A stretch of DNA of 64,000 bases from Oceanobacillus luteolus. GTDB lineage: Bacteria; Bacillota; Bacilli; Bacillales; Amphibacillaceae. Numbering within the stretch: position 1 is the first letter of the stretch; every line of letters begins with the position of its first letter. The stretch spans positions 1 to 64,000 of the forward strand of contig NZ_JAMBON010000012.1 in the NCBI RefSeq assembly GCF_023715655.1, given 5' to 3'. The translations under genes were made by a program, and so were the position numbers. Shown piece by piece: positions 17,738-26,938 of the stretch. The notes below the pieces were generated by a model, which did no database searches, had not been told where the DNA came from, and saw nothing but the letters and a program-made list of their open reading frames with translations.

Positions 17738-19072
17738 ATGGATTTTGATGATAAGAAAAAAGAGCAAGAGCAATCATATGAACGCGAGGACGAACCATCT
17801 TCCTCAAATGCACCAGATGACCAAGAAGAGTTTGATACCTTCCAACCTCATTCTTCGGAACCTTCCACTACATCATCTCCTAATGAAACTGGTCAAGAAA
17901 CACGAGAAAAACGGAAAAAATGGCATGGAATTAGCGCTGTCGTCGGTGGATTAATTGGCGGAGTGGTCGCAGCCATTATCGTTGCTCTGATTTTTGTAAA
18001 TGTCGGAGGAGCTGATGGACAGGATCAAACATCTTCTAAAGAAGATACTAATGTCGCTCCAGAAATCGTGGAAACATTAGCCACTGAAGATGCCGAGGTT
18101 TCTACGAACATAGAGGAAGTATCAAGTGCTGTTGTTGGTGTGGTCAATATGCAGCAAAGAAGTATTTGGGAAGGAAATGAAGAAGCAGGTACCGGATCAG
18201 GTATCATTTATAAAAAGGAAAATGGAAAAGCATATGTTGTAACAAACCAGCATGTTGTAAACGGGGCTGAGCATGTCGAAGTCGTTCTTGATGACGAAGA
18301 GAGACTACCAGCGACTGTGCTAGGGCAAGACGCATTAACCGACTTGGCAGTTCTCGAAATTGATGGAGAAACCATCGATACAGTTGCTCAAATCGGCTCC
18401 TCATCAGACCTTGTTGTTGGCGAAACGGTACTAGCTATTGGAAATCCGCTTGGACTTGAATTTGCCAACACGATTACAAAGGGAATCATCAGTGGATTGA
18501 ACCGTTCTGTGCCTGTTGATACGAACCAAGATGGTCAACCTGATTGGGTGACCGAAGTGTTGCAAACAGATGCTGCGATTAACCCAGGTAATAGTGGCGG
18601 GGCTTTAGTCAATGCAGAAGGTGAAGTCATCGGTATCAATTCCATGAAAATCGCCAAAAACTCTGTAGAAGGAATTGGTTTCGCGATTCCTGTTGACACA
18701 GCACTGCCAATTATGGAGCAACTAGAAACAGAAGGTGAAGTCACCCGACCATTAATCGGCATCAGTACTGCTGCTTTATACCAAGTACCGCCGCAATACC
18801 GCTATGAAATCAATCTTCCAGAAGATGTGGAAGGCGGAATGGTCATCGCTCATGTTGAGCCTCGCACTCCAGCTGATCGGGCAGGACTGCAACAGTTTGA
18901 CGTCATTACGAAAATAAATGGTCAACCAGTAACATCGATTTTAGAACTACGGAAGTATCTATATTCGGAAACAACTGTTGGTGATGAAATCGAAGTAGAA
19001 TATATTCGAGATGGAAAAGTGGAGACGACTAAACTGATTCTTGAAGAGATTAATCAAGATGATGCAGCATAA
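17738..19072 (+). CDS. htrB: membrane-anchored HtrA-type serine protease (HtrB-like)
   Basis: A 444-residue quality-control protease. An acidic cytoplasmic head (about 1-50) precedes one transmembrane helix (about 55-80), placing the rest outside. The trypsin-like domain (about 120-320) has His in TNQHVVNGAEH, Asp in DALTDLAVL and Ser in NPGNSGGALVN; one PDZ domain follows (about 335-430, GLQQFDVITKING). It degrades or refolds misfolded exported protein at the membrane-wall interface. Start chosen at ATG 17738, eight bases after AAAGGG. Divergent from CssR/CssS, its expected regulators. Confidence 0.92.
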   Translation: MDFDDKKKEQEQSYEREDEPSSSNAPDDQEEFDTFQPHSSEPSTTSSPNETGQETREKRKKWHGISAVVGGLIGGVVAAIIVALIFVNVGGADGQDQTSSKEDTNVAPEIVETLATEDAEVSTNIEEVSSAVVGVVNMQQRSIWEGNEEAGTGSGIIYKKENGKAYVVTNQHVVNGAEHVEVVLDDEERLPATVLGQDALTDLAVLEIDGETIDTVAQIGSSSDLVVGETVLAIGNPLGLEFANTITKGIISGLNRSVPVDTNQDGQPDWVTEVLQTDAAINPGNSGGALVNAEGEVIGINSMKIAKNSVEGIGFAIPVDTALPIMEQLETEGEVTRPLIGISTAALYQVPPQYRYEINLPEDVEGGMVIAHVEPRTPADRAGLQQFDVITKINGQPVTSILELRKYLYSETTVGDEIEVEYIRDGKVETTKLILEEINQDDAA

Positions 19073-19077
19073 AATGA

Positions 19078-19105
19078 GACCGCCTATTATTTGGGCGGTC
19101 TTTTT
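19078..19105. terminator. terminator of the htrA/htrB gene
   Basis: GACCGCC / GGCGGTC stem with a T5 tract, between two convergent genes. Confidence 0.8.
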
Positions 19106-19107
19106 GT

Positions 19108-19773
19108 TTATTCAGGTTTTTGATTACGATATAGATTTAATGTATTTTCATCGTAATTACCACTTTCATCTGCAGCAATGTAATTCTCAATATCTTCAGG
19201 CCCTGTCGTATTTTCATCACTATTTGGATACATTTCATTGTAGCTTTCATGATCATCATATAAATCAGACGGACCATCTGAAGATCCATAGCGGCTCACA
19301 TCTTGCCATGCATCCTCCCTGTCATAAGCTACATTTTCGTCATTTTGGTCTTCCTCTGGATGGAAATTGGCAGCCATCACTTCTTCTTCAACCGGCCGCT
19401 CCCTAGTGAATGTTTGCTTACTTGCGTGTTCGATACAGCGATCCGCGGTTGGAACTGCAAGTAGCCTTTCATAAGGGATATCTTCTCCACAAGTGACACA
19501 AATTCCATAAGAGCCTTCCTCAATGGAGTGAAGCGCTTCATTAATGTCTTCCAATTCTTTTTCAGCGTGTTCATTTAATGCGAAGTCCTTACTACGCTCA
19601 AATAATTCCGTCCCTTGATCCCCCGGGTGATTATCATAGTTAGAAAGCTCTCCACTTACTTCTTGCGCAAATTCAAACTTCATACCAAATTGGTCCTTTA
19701 ACTGGTGGATAAGTTCTTTTTCTCTACTTTCCAATTGGTCTTTCATACGTGATAATTGCTTTTTAGTCAGCAT
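19108..19773 (-). CDS. TraR/DksA-type zinc-finger protein, YteA-like
   Basis: A 221-residue protein with a coiled-coil N-terminal half (LSRMKDQLESREKEL..., about 5-85), a DksA-like finger at about 88-112 (CVTCGEDIPYERLLAV...RCIEH) and an acidic C-terminal tail rich in Asp, Glu and Asn. The fourth metal ligand position is His in place of Cys (CxxC...CxxH), as in some Bacillus YteA-type proteins. It matches the YteA/YlyA group, some of which touch RNA polymerase or sporulation; the role here is unknown. The ATG at 19773 follows GGGAG; longer readings lack a site. Confidence 0.8.
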   Translation of the reverse strand: MLTKKQLSRMKDQLESREKELIHQLKDQFGMKFEFAQEVSGELSNYDNHPGDQGTELFERSKDFALNEHAEKELEDINEALHSIEEGSYGICVTCGEDIPYERLLAVPTADRCIEHASKQTFTRERPVEEEVMAANFHPEEDQNDENVAYDREDAWQDVSRYGSSDGPSDLYDDHESYNEMYPNSDENTTGPEDIENYIAADESGNYDENTLNLYRNQKPE

Positions 19774-20026
19774 ACGGAAAACTCCCATCTTTATGAAGAT
19801 ATAAAGGAACTGTATTCGATGGTGAATCATGAAAGCCAGGGTCTTTTTATTGTGAATGAATAAGATGATCGACGCGGGATAATCTTGTTGAAGGTTGACA
19901 TGTTCTTATACCTTAATGATTGGAAGAGGAATGTTTTTTGCTATAATAAAGCTACATATACTTTGTGTAAAAACAGAAGAATGATGCGGGAGTTCAGGTG
20001 ACCAAATGATGGAAAGGGGAAGAATA

Positions 20027-20902
20027 ATGGGATTAAGTACATCGGCAAAAATTGGTTTTGTTGGCACTGGAGTCATGGGGAAAAGTATGGCTTTAAATTT
20101 AATGAATGCGGGTTATCCAGTTTACGTTTATACCCGGACGAAAGAAAAAGCAGAAGACCTGCTGACACAAGGGGCAACTTGGATTGAAACGGTAAAAGAG
20201 CTTTCTCAGCATGTTGATGTTGTTATTACGATGGTTGGGTATCCAAGTGACGTCGAAGAAGTTTATTTTGGAGAAAATGGCATTTTAGAAAATGCAAAAG
20301 AGGGCTCATACGTCATTGATATGACCACATCCAAACCCTCTTTAGCAGTTAAGATTTATGAACAAGCTAAAGCAAGAAATATCCATGCTTTAGACGCTCC
20401 AGTTTCAGGTGGAGATATCGGAGCGAAGACAGGCAAACTTGCTATTATGGTTGGTGGTGATGGCAGTGCATTTGAGGAAGTTTTACCGATTTTTCAATCG
20501 ATGGGAGAAAATATCATCCATCAAGGGAATGCAGGAGCGGGACAACACACGAAACTCGCCAACCAAATCACTATCGCATCTAACATGATCGGGGTAGTCG
20601 AAGCAATTGTGTATGCTAAAAAAGCAGGTTTAGATCCCGAACGAGTTCTAGACAGTATAAGTAGAGGTGCTGCGGCAAGCTTTTCCTTGTCCCAACTAGG
20701 ACCACGTATGTTGAAAGGTGATTTCGCACCAGGATTTTATGTGAAGCATTTTATCAAAGATATGACCATTGCATTAGAATCAGCAGAAGAAATGGGAATG
20801 TCCACACCTGGACTTGCTCTGTCATTGAAACTTTACAAAGAATTGGCCGAAAACGGAGAAGCGGACAGCGGAACACAAGCATTAATCAAATTATTTCAAT
20901 AG
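20027..20902 (+). CDS. NAD(P)-dependent beta-hydroxyacid dehydrogenase, YkwC-like
   Basis: A 291-residue dehydrogenase of the 3-hydroxyisobutyrate dehydrogenase family. Rossmann motif GFVGTGVMGKSMALNLMNAG at the N-terminus, substrate motif DAPVSGGDIGAKTGKL, and catalytic Lys in GAGQHTKLANQI. The substrate is not decided by the sequence. The ATG at 20027 is preferred, with AAAGGGG upstream. Single gene, followed by its own terminator. Confidence 0.85.
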   Translation: MGLSTSAKIGFVGTGVMGKSMALNLMNAGYPVYVYTRTKEKAEDLLTQGATWIETVKELSQHVDVVITMVGYPSDVEEVYFGENGILENAKEGSYVIDMTTSKPSLAVKIYEQAKARNIHALDAPVSGGDIGAKTGKLAIMVGGDGSAFEEVLPIFQSMGENIIHQGNAGAGQHTKLANQITIASNMIGVVEAIVYAKKAGLDPERVLDSISRGAAASFSLSQLGPRMLKGDFAPGFYVKHFIKDMTIALESAEEMGMSTPGLALSLKLYKELAENGEADSGTQALIKLFQ

Positions 20903-20909
20903 GATTTAC

Positions 20910-20946
20910 GTGGTCAATCAGTAATTCAGGTTGACCACTTTTTTAT
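20910..20946 (+). terminator. terminator of the dehydrogenase gene
   Basis: GTGGTCAA / TTGACCAC stem followed by T6. Confidence 0.8.
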
Positions 20947-20961
20947 CCCATTTCGAGTAAA

Positions 20962-21264
20962 TTAACTTTTATCCCGCTTTTCGACTTCCTCTTGGACAAT
21001 AAATGCCAAGTCATTATTTCCAAATAGTTGAAGAACTTGGAGAAGAGTTGCATCAGAAATGACATCCGATTCTTCCTTCGACACCGTACTTTCTTTCATC
21101 TCTTCTATTAGCGCATTAGAAGGTTGTTCAGGGTAAGCTCTACCGTACAGTTCTTGTGGATCAAGATCATGATTTACACACCATTGGCAAAATATGAGAA
21201 TCATCATTCTTTCATCATTTTGATAATTTTCAATGATTCTCTTTTCTACTTCCTTTTTATCCAT
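20962..21264 (-). CDS. conserved hypothetical protein, 100 residues
   Basis: A small acidic cytoplasmic protein, predicted mostly helical, without signal peptide or recognised domain. It contains a lone Cys pair (FCQWCVNHDLDP) near residue 26, a possible redox or metal site (inference only). The ATG follows AGGTGAAATT on the minus strand. It lies just downstream of the cold-shock gene but is separated from it by a terminator, so it may receive read-through only. Confidence 0.6.
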   Translation of the reverse strand: MDKKEVEKRIIENYQNDERMMILIFCQWCVNHDLDPQELYGRAYPEQPSNALIEEMKESTVSKEESDVISDATLLQVLQLFGNNDLAFIVQEEVEKRDKS

Positions 21265-21290
21265 AATTTCACCTGCTTCCGAATTTAAAA

Positions 21291-21317
21291 AAGCTTACCT
21301 CCAATGGAAGTAAGCTT
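21291..21317 (-). terminator. terminator of cspD
   Basis: AAGCTTAC / GTAAGCTT stem, T6 on the minus strand. Confidence 0.75.
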
Positions 21318-21330
21318 AAGAATTTTTTAA

Positions 21331-21528
21331 TTATAGACGAACTACGTTAGCAGCTTGTGGTCCACGGTTTCCTTCGACGATTTCGAATTCAACTTCTTGA
21401 CCTTCTTCTAAAGTTTTGAATCCGTCAGCTTGAATTGCTGAGAAGTGTACGAATACGTCATCTCCGTCTTCACGCTCGATGAAACCAAAACCTTTTTCTG
21501 CATTAAACCATTTTACTTTACCAGTCAT
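21331..21528 (-). CDS. cspD: cold-shock protein
   Basis: A 65-residue OB-fold RNA chaperone with both RNA-binding motifs, KGFGFIE and DVFVHFSAI, and an acidic surface. It binds single-stranded RNA and DNA and keeps mRNA open in the cold. AAGGAGG precedes the ATG. More than 150 bp of AT-rich sequence upstream is consistent with the long 5' leader usual for csp genes, but no cold box was identified. CspB, CspC and CspD cannot be told apart with certainty; the symbol is a best guess. Confidence 0.9.
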   Translation of the reverse strand: MTGKVKWFNAEKGFGFIEREDGDDVFVHFSAIQADGFKTLEEGQEVEFEIVEGNRGPQAANVVRL

Positions 21529-21780
21529 TTAAATGACCTCCTTTTTCAATATCGTGCAAAGTGATTGAATCTTTAATACTTTTACACATCTTGAAAAAGA
21601 GTCGTAAAGTATTATTCTAATTCCAATTCCCATTTGCACCTTAAACTTTACCTTGAAGTGAGAAAAAATGCAAGCTTTTCTTAATTTTTTTCTCAACTTT
21701 TTCTAAGTATTTTATTCTTAACCACTTTCAAATGTGAATATACATAAAAACTTAAATTTATTTGGAGGCTATTTTTGTAA
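21529..21780 (-). other. AT-rich upstream region of cspD
   Basis: No gene visible. On the minus strand this would carry the promoter and leader of the cold-shock gene. Runs of T and A are frequent; I could not place -35 and -10 elements with confidence. Confidence 0.4.
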
Positions 21781-21816
21781 TCGCTGTCAGAGAATGGGGA
21801 CGAGTACGATACTATA

Positions 21817-22077
21817 GACCGAATGCGAGGAGTAAGCAGTAATTCGGGCGGGTTTGAGAGCCGATAAGCGACCGAACGCGAGCTGTAATCAGTTGCTCGG
21901 GAGGTAATAGCACCGATGAGCGACCGAATGCGAGAAATAAGCAGGAGTTCGGGCAGTTAGAGTACCTATCAGTGACCGAATCCGAGAAGTAAGCAGGAGT
22001 TTGGGCGCTTAGAGCGCCAATGAGCGACTAAATAAGAATAGTAAGCAGTTGTTCGGGTGTTTAGAGCTAATAAACTT
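21817..22077. repeat. tandem array C: five 52-53 bp units of a second sequence family
   Basis: Units start with GACCGAATGCGAG (or variants) at 21817, 21870, 21922, 21974 and 22026. Each has complementary arms, for example CCGAAT (21819-21824) with ATTCGG (21842-21847). The sequence differs from arrays A and B, yet the period is the same. GC content is above the surrounding AT-rich DNA. It lies between cspD and trhO. No coding potential across the units. Confidence 0.8.
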
Positions 22078-22102
22078 AAGGTAATATGGTTATTTCCCAA
22101 AC

Positions 22103-22135
22103 AAAAAGAAGCCGCACTAATTCAAGTACGGCTTC
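22103..22135 (-). terminator. terminator of trhO
   Basis: GAAGCCGCACT / AGTACGGCTTC arms with one mismatch, and T5 on the minus strand. Confidence 0.75.
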
Positions 22136-22147
22136 CCATTTTAATCA

Positions 22148-23113
22148 TTAAGCATGCTGTTCTTCTGCTTCAAGTGCACGAAGACGTTCAGCAACTTCTT
22201 CTTCGGTTAGATTATGCTCTTTTACATATAGATTACGTGGAGTCACTCGACATTCATGAGAGCATCCACGGAGATATTTATGTTCATTTTCCTCAGAACA
22301 AAGCATTTGACGGTTACATTCTGGATTTGCACAGTTGACATATCGTTCACAAGGCTCTCCATCAAAGTAGTCTTTACCAACAATGACATGTTCTTTCTGA
22401 TTTACTGGAACAGAGATTCTTTCATCAAACACATACATTTTTCCGTCCCAAAGATCACCTTGGACTTCAGGGTCTTTTCCATAGACGGCAATACCACCAT
22501 GAAGTTGTGCTACATCTTCAAATCCTTCTCTAACTAACCAGCCAGAGAATTTTTCACAACGGATTCCGCCAGTACAGTAAGTTAAAATCTTCTTACCTTC
22601 AAACATTTCACGGTTTTCGCGTACCCAGTCTGGCAGCTCACGGAATGTTTCAATATCTGGACGGATTGCTCCACGGAAATGGCCAAGATCATATTCATAA
22701 TCATTACGAGCATCTAGAATGACAACATCATCCCGTTGCATCGCTTCATACCATTCCTTAGGCTCGAGGTATTTCCCAGTAATTTCATGCGGGTTAATAT
22801 CGTCCTCAAGGCGAAGTGTAACCAATTCTTTACGTGGACGAACATGCATTTTCTTAAAGGCATGACCATCATGTTCATCAATCTTGAACACCATGTCTGC
22901 GAATCTTTCGTCCGCATGCATTGTATCCATATATTTTTGTGTTTGTTCAACAGTACCGGATACCGTTCCGTTGATACCTTCTTCAGCGACTAAAATCCGG
23001 CCTTTCAAGCCAAGCTCCTTACAAAACTTCAAATGATCAGCTGCGAAAGTTTCCGGGTCTTCGATGTGTACATAATTGTAGTACAATAAAACTTGGTACT
23101 TTTCATTCTCCAT
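22148..23113 (-). CDS. trhO: tRNA uridine(34) hydroxylase, rhodanese type (TrhO)
   Basis: A 321-residue enzyme (YbfQ/YceA family) making 5-hydroxyuridine at tRNA wobble position 34 using oxygen. An acylphosphatase-like N-terminal domain (about 1-95) precedes a rhodanese domain (about 120-225) with active Cys in [13 protein letters not shown], and a C-terminal Cys-rich segment follows ([12 protein letters not shown]...CSHEC). Domain order and length are normal. The ATG follows a GGTGG site. The 5' flank borders the convergent-facing acyl-CoA ligase terminator, so it has its own promoter. Confidence 0.9.
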   Translation of the reverse strand: MENEKYQVLLYYNYVHIEDPETFAADHLKFCKELGLKGRILVAEEGINGTVSGTVEQTQKYMDTMHADERFADMVFKIDEHDGHAFKKMHVRPRKELVTLRLEDDINPHEITGKYLEPKEWYEAMQRDDVVILDARNDYEYDLGHFRGAIRPDIETFRELPDWVRENREMFEGKKILTYCTGGIRCEKFSGWLVREGFEDVAQLHGGIAVYGKDPEVQGDLWDGKMYVFDERISVPVNQKEHVIVGKDYFDGEPCERYVNCANPECNRQMLCSEENEHKYLRGCSHECRVTPRNLYVKEHNLTEEEVAERLRALEAEEQHA

Positions 23114-23247
23114 AGTGATTTACCACCTATCATTTATATTTGCAAGATACAAATGTTGGGGTTTTTATTAATTTATCTCTTGCATAACGAGTATTATAAC
23201 AAAAATCGTACAAATTATAAAGTGGACAAAAAAAGTCACTCTTTTCA

Positions 23248-23281
23248 ATTAAAAGAACCAGTACTCTTACAAAGTACCGGT
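23248..23281 (-). terminator. terminator of the acyl-CoA ligase gene
   Basis: ACCAGTACT / AGTACCGGT arms paired with one wobble on the minus strand, followed by TTCTTTT. Confidence 0.7.
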
Positions 23282-23292
23282 CCTTACCTCCA

Positions 23293-24906
23293 TTATAAAG
23301 CCAACTCTTTCCTAACCTGCTCTCTTAAAGCCATTTTTAAAAATTTCCCTACGGATGTTTTAGGGATTTCTTCCATAAATATCACTTCGTCCGGCAACCA
23401 CCATTTGGCAAATTGAGGTTCTAAAAACTCCAGTAAATCATCTTTTGTAACTCTACCTTTATCCGCATCTTTTAATACTACACAAGCCACCGGACGCTCT
23501 TGCCATTTTGGATGCGGGACAGAAACTACTGCCGCTTCAAATACAGATGGATGTGCCATCAATGCGTTTTCCAAATCAACAGAGGAAATCCACTCTCCAC
23601 CGCTTTTAATCAAATCTTTTGTCCGGTCAACTATTTTCACATAACCTTCTTCATCTATTGTCACAACATCACCGGTATGGAGCCAACCATCTACAAAAAC
23701 ATCTTTACTGCGTTCATCTTTATAATAGGAATCCGCAATCCACGGTCCACGGACAAGTAGTTCACCCATGTCTTTTCCATCGGCTTTTGCTTCCCCTTGA
23801 TCGTTAATCACTTTAATCTCCAGACCTGGAACTACTCTACCCTGTGTGGAGCGCAATTCCAATTTTTCTTCGTACGGAAGATCTCCTTGATAACTCTTCA
23901 GATTGGCAGCTGTAACAATCGGGGAAGTCTCTGTCATCCCATACGCATGGATGAATGGAATTCCGTGTGTTTCTTCAAAAGTCCGAATCATGCCTTTCGG
24001 AGCCGCTGATCCACCGCATAAAACAGCCCGAAGACTGTTAAGATTGTATTTACCGGATTCCAATTCTTTTAGTAGTCCTAACCAAATAGTAGGTACACCA
24101 GCTGTAATGGTTACTTTATGTTCTTCAATCAATTCTGCAAGTATTTGAGGTGTCGGTGCTGGTCCAGGTAAAACTTGTGTGGACCCAAGCCATGTAGCTG
24201 CGAAAGGTATACCCCAAGCATTCGCATGAAACATTGGCACAACAGGCATTGTAACATCCTGCTCGGAAAGGCCAGCAGTATCAGCAAGGGCAAGTGCTAT
24301 ACTATGGAGATAGAGGCCACGATGTGAATATAAAACCCCTTTAGGTTTCCCAGTTGTCGCAGAGGTGTAGCATAAACCTGCTGGATCATCTTCTGAAAGG
24401 TCCTCACGAAATGAAAAGGATTCATCACCATTAGCAAGCAATTCCTCATAGGAGTACAGCGGCGCAAGTCCAGAATCCGGAAGCTCTTCATCGTCTGTCA
24501 TCACAATAAATGCCTCCACTGTCTTGATTTCATCTTTTATTCCTTCAATCAATGGAAGCAAATCGACATCGATCAATAAAACCTTATCTTCAGCATGGTT
24601 TATAATGTGAATCAAATGTTCCCTTGAAAGCCGTAAATTAATGGTGTGTAAAATCGCCCCGATACTTGGTATGGCAAAATAAGCTTCCAGATGACGGTGG
24701 TGGTTCCAAGCAATTGTTCCTACTCGGTCCCCTTTCTCCACACCTAAGCGATCGAGAACACTGGCAAGTGACCTTGTCCGTCGCACATACTCATCATAAG
24801 TAAGTGTTTGCGTCCGCTTCTGTGTACGGGAGATGATTTGTTTCTTTGGGAAGAACTTTTCAGTGTGCTGGATCATGAGAGGAAAAGTTAACTGGGTATT
24901 CATCAT
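23293..24906 (-). CDS. fatty acyl-CoA ligase (AMP-binding enzyme)
   Basis: A 537-residue ANL-superfamily ligase activating a carboxylic acid to its CoA thioester through an acyl-AMP. Motifs: P-loop-like YTSATTGKPKGVLYSHRG, HAYGMTETSPIV, GWLHTGDVV and the C-terminal catalytic-Lys region IPKTSVGKFLK. It matches the medium/long-chain ligase group of Bacillaceae; chain length is not determined by the sequence. The ATG at 24906 follows AAAGGAG. No beta-oxidation genes adjoin it. Confidence 0.85.
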   Translation of the reverse strand: MMNTQLTFPLMIQHTEKFFPKKQIISRTQKRTQTLTYDEYVRRTRSLASVLDRLGVEKGDRVGTIAWNHHRHLEAYFAIPSIGAILHTINLRLSREHLIHIINHAEDKVLLIDVDLLPLIEGIKDEIKTVEAFIVMTDDEELPDSGLAPLYSYEELLANGDESFSFREDLSEDDPAGLCYTSATTGKPKGVLYSHRGLYLHSIALALADTAGLSEQDVTMPVVPMFHANAWGIPFAATWLGSTQVLPGPAPTPQILAELIEEHKVTITAGVPTIWLGLLKELESGKYNLNSLRAVLCGGSAAPKGMIRTFEETHGIPFIHAYGMTETSPIVTAANLKSYQGDLPYEEKLELRSTQGRVVPGLEIKVINDQGEAKADGKDMGELLVRGPWIADSYYKDERSKDVFVDGWLHTGDVVTIDEEGYVKIVDRTKDLIKSGGEWISSVDLENALMAHPSVFEAAVVSVPHPKWQERPVACVVLKDADKGRVTKDDLLEFLEPQFAKWWLPDEVIFMEEIPKTSVGKFLKMALREQVRKELAL

Positions 24907-25087
24907 TTCGCATTTCTCCTTTCAAAATATGAATTCAAGCAATTTGTAAGCCCTTACATATTACACTTAATCTTTATTCTAAATATTCTGTGTAAATTGT
25001 CAAGCTGGTATTTTAAATTTATGTCGCTCTATGTTTTGACAGAGGATTATGGGCTTGCTATGCTTTTTTTAAGGAGGTTTGATATCA

Positions 25088-25567
25088 ATGAGCGTCTATG
25101 AATATCAAGCGAAAACAATTAATGGAGAAGAAAAATCCCTTGCCGATTTCGAAGGCAAAGTATTATTGATTGTTAATACAGCGAGTGAGTGTGGGTTCAC
25201 ACCCCAATTCAAAGGCTTGCAAGAACTATATAAGGAAATTGTCAATGAAAAATTTGAAATATTAGGTTTCCCTTGCAACCAATTCGGTGGACAAGATCCT
25301 GGTTCGGATGAAGAAATCAGTTCGTTTTGCTCGGCAAACTATGGAGTTTCCTTCCCGATGTTCAGCAAAGTCGATGTAAAAGGAGAAAATGCCCATCCTT
25401 TATTCAAATATTTAACATCGGAACAAAAAGGGATTTTAACCGAAGATATCAAATGGAACTTCACTAAATTCCTTGTCGACAAAAATGGTAAAGTAGTGGA
25501 CCGTTTTTCCCCACAAAAAGAACCTGCAAAGTTGAAAAAGGATATTGAGTTATTAATTAACGCGTAG
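25088..25567 (+). CDS. bsaA: thiol (glutathione peroxidase-family) peroxidase
   Basis: A 159-residue peroxidase that removes hydroperoxides. The peroxidatic residue is a Cys (TASECGFTPQF, about residue 36), not selenocysteine, and the family motifs LGFPCNQFGGQDPG and WNFTKFLVD are intact with Gln and Trp of the catalytic tetrad. The family in Bacillaceae usually uses thioredoxin. AAGGAGG lies ten bases ahead of the ATG at 25088. The symbol follows the B. subtilis name and is a best guess. Confidence 0.88.
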   Translation: MSVYEYQAKTINGEEKSLADFEGKVLLIVNTASECGFTPQFKGLQELYKEIVNEKFEILGFPCNQFGGQDPGSDEEISSFCSANYGVSFPMFSKVDVKGENAHPLFKYLTSEQKGILTEDIKWNFTKFLVDKNGKVVDRFSPQKEPAKLKKDIELLINA

Positions 25568-25624
25568 GCATCGTTTTGCGATAAGTGAGCAAACTCCACT
25601 GATTTATAAAAGTAAAAACAAATA

Positions 25625-25657
25625 AAACTACCTCCCTGCAAAACAGAGAGGTAGTTT
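25625..25657. terminator. bidirectional terminator between gpx-like gene and ddl
   Basis: AAACTACCTC / GAGGTAGTTT stem with flanking A and T tracts, placed between convergent genes. Confidence 0.75.
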
Positions 25658-25660
25658 AGT

Positions 25661-26761
25661 TTATTCCGCTTCAAACGAGCTTTCTAAAGCTGAATCCCGT
25701 TCATGTCGCTCGATTGCCAATTGAATCAACTGGTCAATAAGGTCACTGTAGGAGATTCCGCTATGTTCCCATAATTTCGGATACATACTGATTTTTGTAA
25801 ATCCAGGTATCGTATTAATTTCATTAATAATGATTTCATCGGCTTCCGTTAAGAAAACATCCACTCTTGCCATACCTTCACAGTTCAATGCTTGGAAGGC
25901 TTGAATTGCAACATCTTGGATTTCCTTCACTTGTTTTTCATTTAATTCGGCTGGGATTTGTAATGTCGCCCCATGCTCGTCAATATATTTCGCTTCATAA
26001 GAGTAGAAGTCATTTACCGCAATAATTTCACCAGGTATAGAAGCTTTCGGATACTCATTCCCTAAAATGGAACATTCAATTTCTCTTCCACGAATTGCTT
26101 CCTCAATAAGGATTTTGTGGTCATATTTAAACGCTTCGGTAACTGCTGCATTAAATTCTTCCTTCGACTCTACTTTACTCACTCCAACAGAAGAACCTTG
26201 ATTCGCAGGTTTAATGAATAAAGGCAGACCTAAGCTTTTTTCTATGTCTTCAAAAGAAATATTTTCTCTTGTAGCTCTTGTGAATGTATAAGAATCGGCA
26301 ACTTTCAATCCGGCTACCCGTAGTAGGCGTTTTGCAATATCTTTATCCATGCTCACCGCTGATCCTAATACGCTAGATCCAACGAATGGAATCTCAGCTA
26401 CTCTTAACATCCCTTGAATGCTTCCGTCCTCACCCAACGTTCCGTGTAGAATTGGAAAAATGACATCCAATTCACCAAGTGCTGATTTTCCATCTGTCTT
26501 CACTAACTTGTTCTGGGTCTCTCCTGGAACAAAAGCAACTCCTTCATTTGTTTTATTAAGAGCAATAAGTTTCGGATCTTCAGCATTTAGAAGGAAATGT
26601 GAGGAGTCATGCATATGCCATTTCCCTTCTTTATCAATCCCAATTAATAACACTTCATATTTGTCTTTATCAATGGCTTCCAATACGTTTTTTGCAGATT
26701 GTAATGAAACTTCATGCTCAGCAGATTTCCCGCCAAATATCAGGCCAACTCTTTTTTTCAT
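25661..26761 (-). CDS. ddl: D-alanine--D-alanine ligase
   Basis: A 366-residue ATP-grasp ligase that makes the D-Ala-D-Ala end of the peptidoglycan stem peptide. Motifs: FGGKSAEHEVSLQSA at the N-terminus, HGTLGEDGSIQG, KPANQGSSVGV and EINTIPGFT near the C-terminus. Length and motif order are normal for Ddl. The next gene upstream on the same strand is proS, about 600 bp away behind a repeat, so ddl has its own promoter. The usual partner murF is not downstream. Confidence 0.93.
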   Translation of the reverse strand: MKKRVGLIFGGKSAEHEVSLQSAKNVLEAIDKDKYEVLLIGIDKEGKWHMHDSSHFLLNAEDPKLIALNKTNEGVAFVPGETQNKLVKTDGKSALGELDVIFPILHGTLGEDGSIQGMLRVAEIPFVGSSVLGSAVSMDKDIAKRLLRVAGLKVADSYTFTRATRENISFEDIEKSLGLPLFIKPANQGSSVGVSKVESKEEFNAAVTEAFKYDHKILIEEAIRGREIECSILGNEYPKASIPGEIIAVNDFYSYEAKYIDEHGATLQIPAELNEKQVKEIQDVAIQAFQALNCEGMARVDVFLTEADEIIINEINTIPGFTKISMYPKLWEHSGISYSDLIDQLIQLAIERHERDSALESSFEAE

Positions 26762-26938
26762 ATTCTTTCCTCCAAAAAATTAGTCCACTAGCCTATGTTT
26801 ATTCTAAAACTTTGTTAGACGTGCATATAGCAAAATATAATTATACTTTTTATATTTTATCACTGAGTAGCGTGTCTTACAAAGATAATATGAAAAGAGT
26901 GCTCCAAACAGAATAGACTCTGATTGGACCACTCTTTA

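Noticed and set aside
25088-25567. Selenocysteine glutathione peroxidase
   Set aside because: The peroxidatic codon is a normal Cys codon in SECGFTP.
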